Assembly: GCA_016932835.1 (NCBI GenBank)
Contig: JAFGCD010000155.1
Location: 32,299 to 96,298 of the forward strand
Length of the DNA stretch: 64,000 nucleotides
Reading direction: 5' to 3'
DNA from: Sedimentisphaerales bacterium
GTDB taxonomy: Bacteria; Planctomycetota; Phycisphaerae; Sedimentisphaerales; Anaerobacaceae
Shown here: positions 60,362 through 64,000 of the stretch, in pieces
Numbering within the stretch: the first letter of the stretch is position 1
Layout of the letters: every line of letters begins with the position of its first letter
The notes under the pieces: model-generated
What the model was told of the DNA's origin: nothing
Seen by the model: only the letters and a program-made list of their open reading frames with translations
The model's database searches: none
Program-made: the position numbers and the translations under genes

Positions 60362-60841
60362 CTAATCAGCGGCCACGATTCTGATTGCGACCGGGTTGCT
60401 CACCACCCGCACGCCTTCGAGCACATACGCCAGCCGGACCGTATGCCGGCCCGGCCGAATATCGATTCCGAATTGCCTGTCTAATTCGATTGTCACGGCG
60501 TAGTATTGCGAGCCGGGCCCTAACTTCCAGACTTGCCCTTCGGTCTTGACGTCTCTCGGCCAGCGATACCACTTCCCGTCAAACTCGATCTCCGCAAGCT
60601 CGACCTTCTGCCTGGGCCAGAATGCGAAGGTTCGCCTGCCGCGGTTGCGCAGATCGAAACTGAAGCTCAAAGTCTCGTCAGCCCGCCATGTTTGGCGCTC
60701 GACCGCAAGCCTGCATTGCAGGCCCTCAGCCGACGGCCCCCAATCCGAACTGCTCAACCCCGACAAAGACCTGCTGCACCCCGGGGCAGCCGACAAGACT
60801 GCCAACAGCCCGACCATAAGACACTTGTTAGCTGCCGTCAT
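60362..60841 (-). CDS. Small lipoprotein of unknown function
   Basis: Lipobox-like LSAAPGCS; beta-rich body LAVERQTWRADETLSFSFDLRNRGRRTFAFWPRQ. Confidence 0.65.
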   Translation of the reverse strand: MTAANKCLMVGLLAVLSAAPGCSRSLSGLSSSDWGPSAEGLQCRLAVERQTWRADETLSFSFDLRNRGRRTFAFWPRQKVELAEIEFDGKWYRWPRDVKTEGQVWKLGPGSQYYAVTIELDRQFGIDIRPGRHTVRLAYVLEGVRVVSNPVAIRIVAAD

Positions 60842-61009
60842 TCGTTGCTCCTTACCGTATTACAGGGCCATAACTCAAACCGGCCATCGCTCGCCTTGAG
60901 CAATTATACGGCTTACAGGCCAAAAGAAACCAAAAAACCCCAGGATTCCTGCGAAATCAGCTTGTAAAGAGACAGCAAATACCGCGCCGCCGAAACCCTT
61001 TTCTACGAA

Positions 61010-61424
61010 TTATCCACCAGCGGCAAAATTTGTGCCCCTCTTGCTCCAATCAAGCCTGAATTCCGGACTATTTCCCGCCCGCAACACAAAAAGAAAAGCG
61101 GATTAAACCTGTTGGATTTATCTACAAACGTAAAGCATGTACTAAGAAGGTTTTAGCGTAAAAACCACCCCCGTCCAAACGATTCGAAAAAGGGCAGCGC
61201 CGAACATTGCCTATTTTACCAAACGCCTTCGGCCATACTGTACGACACCTTTCTTGCAGACAACCGGAGTTATCAACAGGTTATCCACAACGGCTCGATG
61301 GCAGCCGAACAAGCCTTCGCGTAGTGTTGCGGCGCCGAATGAGCCGTAAGAAAGCATACAACGCCCGCAGACCGATTATTGCGCGTAAGAATCGGCACGG
61401 CAATGACCGAAAGGCTGTGGAAAA
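61010..61424. other. Candidate chromosomal replication origin (oriC)
   Basis: DnaA-box-like TTATCCACC 61010-61018, TTATCTACA 61118-61126, TTATCAACA 61270-61278, TTATCCACA 61281-61289 (consensus), TGTGGAAAA 61416-61424 (reverse, one mismatch); AT-rich stretch at 61081-61160; GC skew sign change at about 61.3 kb. Confidence 0.65.
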
Positions 61425-61566
61425 GGCAACTTTGTCGGTTGGCTCTTGTCCGCGGGGCAAGGCCGCTGTAGAATCGCAGCCTGAAGCAAACGACAGGCGA
61501 AGGGACGCTGTTTAACGGCGGCAGGATTGGTTTTCGGCTCCGCAAAAGCCGGGAAAGGATTGTGAT

Positions 61567-62526
61567 TTGGGAAAATCGTTAATCGCTATCGGCGAATCGA
61601 TTCATGCTTCGATTCCGAAGACAGGAGCCGTAATGAGGCAATTGGCCGAACTCGGCGCCGAGGCCTATTCGAAACCGAGTGACCAATTGGATTACATCAA
61701 GGACCTGATCGAATCTCAGGTCGCCGACGGCGCCGATTATATCGCAGTTAATCTGGATGCTTTCGGCGAGAGTGACCCTGCCGTTGCAGTGCAGATGATG
61801 GTCGAATACGTTCGGCTGATTCGCAGGTTCGGGCGGGGCGTGCCGGTCTGTATCGACAGCAGCGACAACAACATCCTCACAGCGGGCCTCGAAGAATGGT
61901 ACACCGGCGATCAAGCCGTGCCCCAGCCCCTGCTGAACTCGGTTAAGGATTATACGATGACGGCAATGCTGCCGCTCAAGAAGGAGTTCGACTATGCGGT
62001 GGTCGGTCTTCTGGTAAGCGAGGAGGCCGCCGCCGGGCCGGGCGACTCGCACAGCGTGGACGAATTGTATTGCCTTGCAAAGCGGATATTCGATTGTGCC
62101 GTCGGCGAGTACGGTTTCAAGGCCGGCGAGATATTCTTCGATTCGACCGTTTTTCCCCTGGCGATTGATATGCCGATGCAGCCGGGCGCAGCCGGCTATA
62201 CGTATCGAGCATTCGAGACTATAAAGAAAATCAAAAACGACCCCGCCATGGCCGGCGTGCACTGCTCGCTGGGCGTGAGCAATTGCGCGCGAGACCTGCC
62301 CGCCAGGAAGGTCGGCATCTGCAGGGCGTACGTCGCCAAGGCGATGGAGTACGGCCTGGATGCCGGCATCGTCAATACCGCTCACCACTTCGGCGAAAGC
62401 CCGGCGGCGCCCGAACTGCTCGAATTGGTCGATGCATACGCAAAGATGGACGGTTCAGCCGAAGCGATGATGCGGGCGATGGACCTTATGGGCCAATTCT
62501 GCCGGGCAAGCAGGGGGACTTCTTAG
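61567..62526 (+). CDS. Methyltetrahydrofolate:corrinoid methyltransferase-like (pterin-binding/DHPS-fold)
   Basis: LIAIGESIHASIPKTGAVMRQLAE, ADYIAVNLDAFGESDPAVAVQMM, PVCIDSSDNNILTAGLE, FFDSTVFPLAIDMPMQPGAAGYTYRAFETIKKI; TTG start. Confidence 0.8.
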   Translation: MGKSLIAIGESIHASIPKTGAVMRQLAELGAEAYSKPSDQLDYIKDLIESQVADGADYIAVNLDAFGESDPAVAVQMMVEYVRLIRRFGRGVPVCIDSSDNNILTAGLEEWYTGDQAVPQPLLNSVKDYTMTAMLPLKKEFDYAVVGLLVSEEAAAGPGDSHSVDELYCLAKRIFDCAVGEYGFKAGEIFFDSTVFPLAIDMPMQPGAAGYTYRAFETIKKIKNDPAMAGVHCSLGVSNCARDLPARKVGICRAYVAKAMEYGLDAGIVNTAHHFGESPAAPELLELVDAYAKMDGSAEAMMRAMDLMGQFCRASRGTS

Positions 62527-62539
62527 GTTCGAGTACGTC

Positions 62540-62887
62540 ATGAAGCTCAGGCGCCAGAAGGTATTGCTCTGTATCACGTTAGCGATGGCACTGCTGTGTC
62601 TCGGGTTCTTCGCCGGGCTTTATCTCGGCTCTCACATCGGCAGGTGCCGAGCTGTTGTTGATCGCCATTGGAGCGATTTCGAACAGGCCGAGGACAAAAT
62701 CGCTCTCGGCGATACCTTGTCGAATCCCTCGGTTGTTTATCGCCTGTCGATACGAGAAATATGGAAGGATCCCGATACCAAGCGTATCAAGCTGCATTTC
62801 AAGTGCGATCCTGCCAAGACCAGCGGCGAGTCGGACGGCTACGCAGTCAAGCGCGAAGACGGCAAATGGTACTACAAGATACCCTGA
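62540..62887 (+). CDS. Small membrane-anchored hypothetical protein
   Basis: N-terminal TM segment VLLCITLAMALLCLGFFAGLYLGSHIG, soluble C-terminus. Confidence 0.6.
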   Translation: MKLRRQKVLLCITLAMALLCLGFFAGLYLGSHIGRCRAVVDRHWSDFEQAEDKIALGDTLSNPSVVYRLSIREIWKDPDTKRIKLHFKCDPAKTSGESDGYAVKREDGKWYYKIP

Positions 62888-62941
62888 TCGCGGTTTAGCC
62901 ATTAGCAGGCATACCGGCATTATTGGCATCCTGAGGTAAGC

Positions 62942-63715
62942 TCACATCATCAGCAGGCTGATCGCCATTATCAACATGCCGGCGACTATTCCGCCTATTA
63001 CGAGGTGTCCGTGGCCGAACTTGTGGGCCATTGGCAGCAGTTCGTCGAGCGAGATGTATATCATAATCCCTGCTATGAATGCCAGCAGGGCCGCGAGCAG
63101 GGCGGGCGTTAAGAACGGCATGAGGATCAGATAGCCTATGATTGCCCCGACAGGCTCGGATAGGCCGGAGAGAAACGAGTAGTAGAATGCCTTATTCTTA
63201 TTGCCGGTGGCGAAGAGGATCGGGACCGAGACGGCGATTCCTTCGGGGATGTTGTGAATTGCGATTGCGATTGCGATGAATACGCCGAGCTTTGCGTCGC
63301 CGAGGGTTGCTGCGAATGTGGCCAGACCTTCGGGGAAATTGTGTATTCCGATTGCCAGTGCGGTCATCAGGCCTGTTCGCATGAGTTTGTCGGTGTCGGG
63401 GCGGTCGGCGGGGGCGTCCAGGCCGGTGAAATCGTGGGGGTTCTGCGGTTCCGGGACGAGCAGGTCTATCAGGGCTATTACGCCTATGCCGACGAAAAAT
63501 GCGACGATGGCCCATAATTCGCCGATATCCACTATTGCTTTCGGGAGCATTTCCATGAAAGAGATGTAAACCATGACCCCGGCTGAAAGGCCCAGCGAGA
63601 AGGCCAGATAGGCTATCTTCGGCTTTCGGATGAAATAGGCGATGGCGCTGCCGATGCCGGTGGACAGGCCCGCCAAGAGTGTCAGCAGTAATGCCAGAGT
63701 TACGTTTCCGTTCAT
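62942..63715 (-). CDS. zupT: ZIP family zinc transporter (ZupT-like)
   Basis: LSLGLSAGVMVYISFMEMLPKA-like TM, GIHNFPEGLATFAA, AIAIHNIPEGIAVSVPI; start set at MNGNVTLALLL. Confidence 0.93.
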   Translation of the reverse strand: MNGNVTLALLLTLLAGLSTGIGSAIAYFIRKPKIAYLAFSLGLSAGVMVYISFMEMLPKAIVDIGELWAIVAFFVGIGVIALIDLLVPEPQNPHDFTGLDAPADRPDTDKLMRTGLMTALAIGIHNFPEGLATFAATLGDAKLGVFIAIAIAIHNIPEGIAVSVPILFATGNKNKAFYYSFLSGLSEPVGAIIGYLILMPFLTPALLAALLAFIAGIMIYISLDELLPMAHKFGHGHLVIGGIVAGMLIMAISLLMM

Positions 63716-64000
63716 AATCGGTCCCCAGCAGGTGGGATTTACCCTTGCATTGTCTCGGATGTTGTTAGAGGTAGTATCGGTCATACAGCAGGTTTTGAAT
63801 CGATTATTGATGATTGATCATTAAGGCTGATCCGGCTTCGCCGCGACACGTTGGGTTTGTGTTTCCGGGGGGCAGGCGTATGTCGTATTGTCGGCGGGGC
63901 GGGATTGGATAGCGGAAAGGTAGGGATTCGGAAATTCGGGGGGAAAACGTGGAAAATCACGCTTTTTTTATTGGGGCACCCTTGATATTGGCCTAAAAAT

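Noticed and set aside
1-64000. CRISPR arrays, rRNA, tRNA genes, transposases or prophage
   Set aside because: No regularly spaced repeats, rRNA signatures, complete tRNA fold or transposase/integrase/phage proteins recognised by reading; a tRNAscan/minCED run would be needed to be certain

Overview
The window looks like a GC-rich chromosome from an anaerobic planctomycete of the Phycisphaerae/Sedimentisphaerales type. This rests on PEP-CTERM tails, dockerin-like C-termini, type II secretion/pseudopilin genes, a giant CoA-dehydratase activase and many secreted glycan-active proteins. Main blocks: a type II secretion cluster (GspG partial, GspF, GspE, GspD, GspC-like) followed by a tetraheme lipoprotein and a DUF1573 lipoprotein (0-10.6 kb); DUF4832 and nucleoside hydrolase genes (10.7-13.9 kb); a surface-polysaccharide cluster with glycosyltransferases, methyltransferases, AsnB and a flippase (14.2-28.6 kb); housekeeping genes glyA, rseP, dxr and lepA (29.8-39.3 kb); a composition-inverted island with a PEP-CTERM gene and a decayed RCC1/beta-helix/dockerin gene (39.5-42.3 kb); Hsp20, thioesterase and the activase (42.5-48.4 kb); a minor-pseudopilin trio (48.8-51.1 kb); an LTA-synthase-like sulfatase, thiE and glycoside-hydrolase-like genes (51.4-60.2 kb); and a corrinoid methyltransferase and ZIP transporter (61.5-63.7 kb). 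The strongest non-gene signal is a probable chromosomal replication origin at about 61.0-61.4 kb: a cluster of DnaA-box-like 9-mers exactly where plus-strand GC skew flips from C-rich to G-rich, with no dnaA visible in the window. Other candidates are an attC-like or switchable RNA element at 48.54-48.73 kb and a hairpin/16-codon ORF/terminator locus upstream of thiE at 53.86-54.0 kb.
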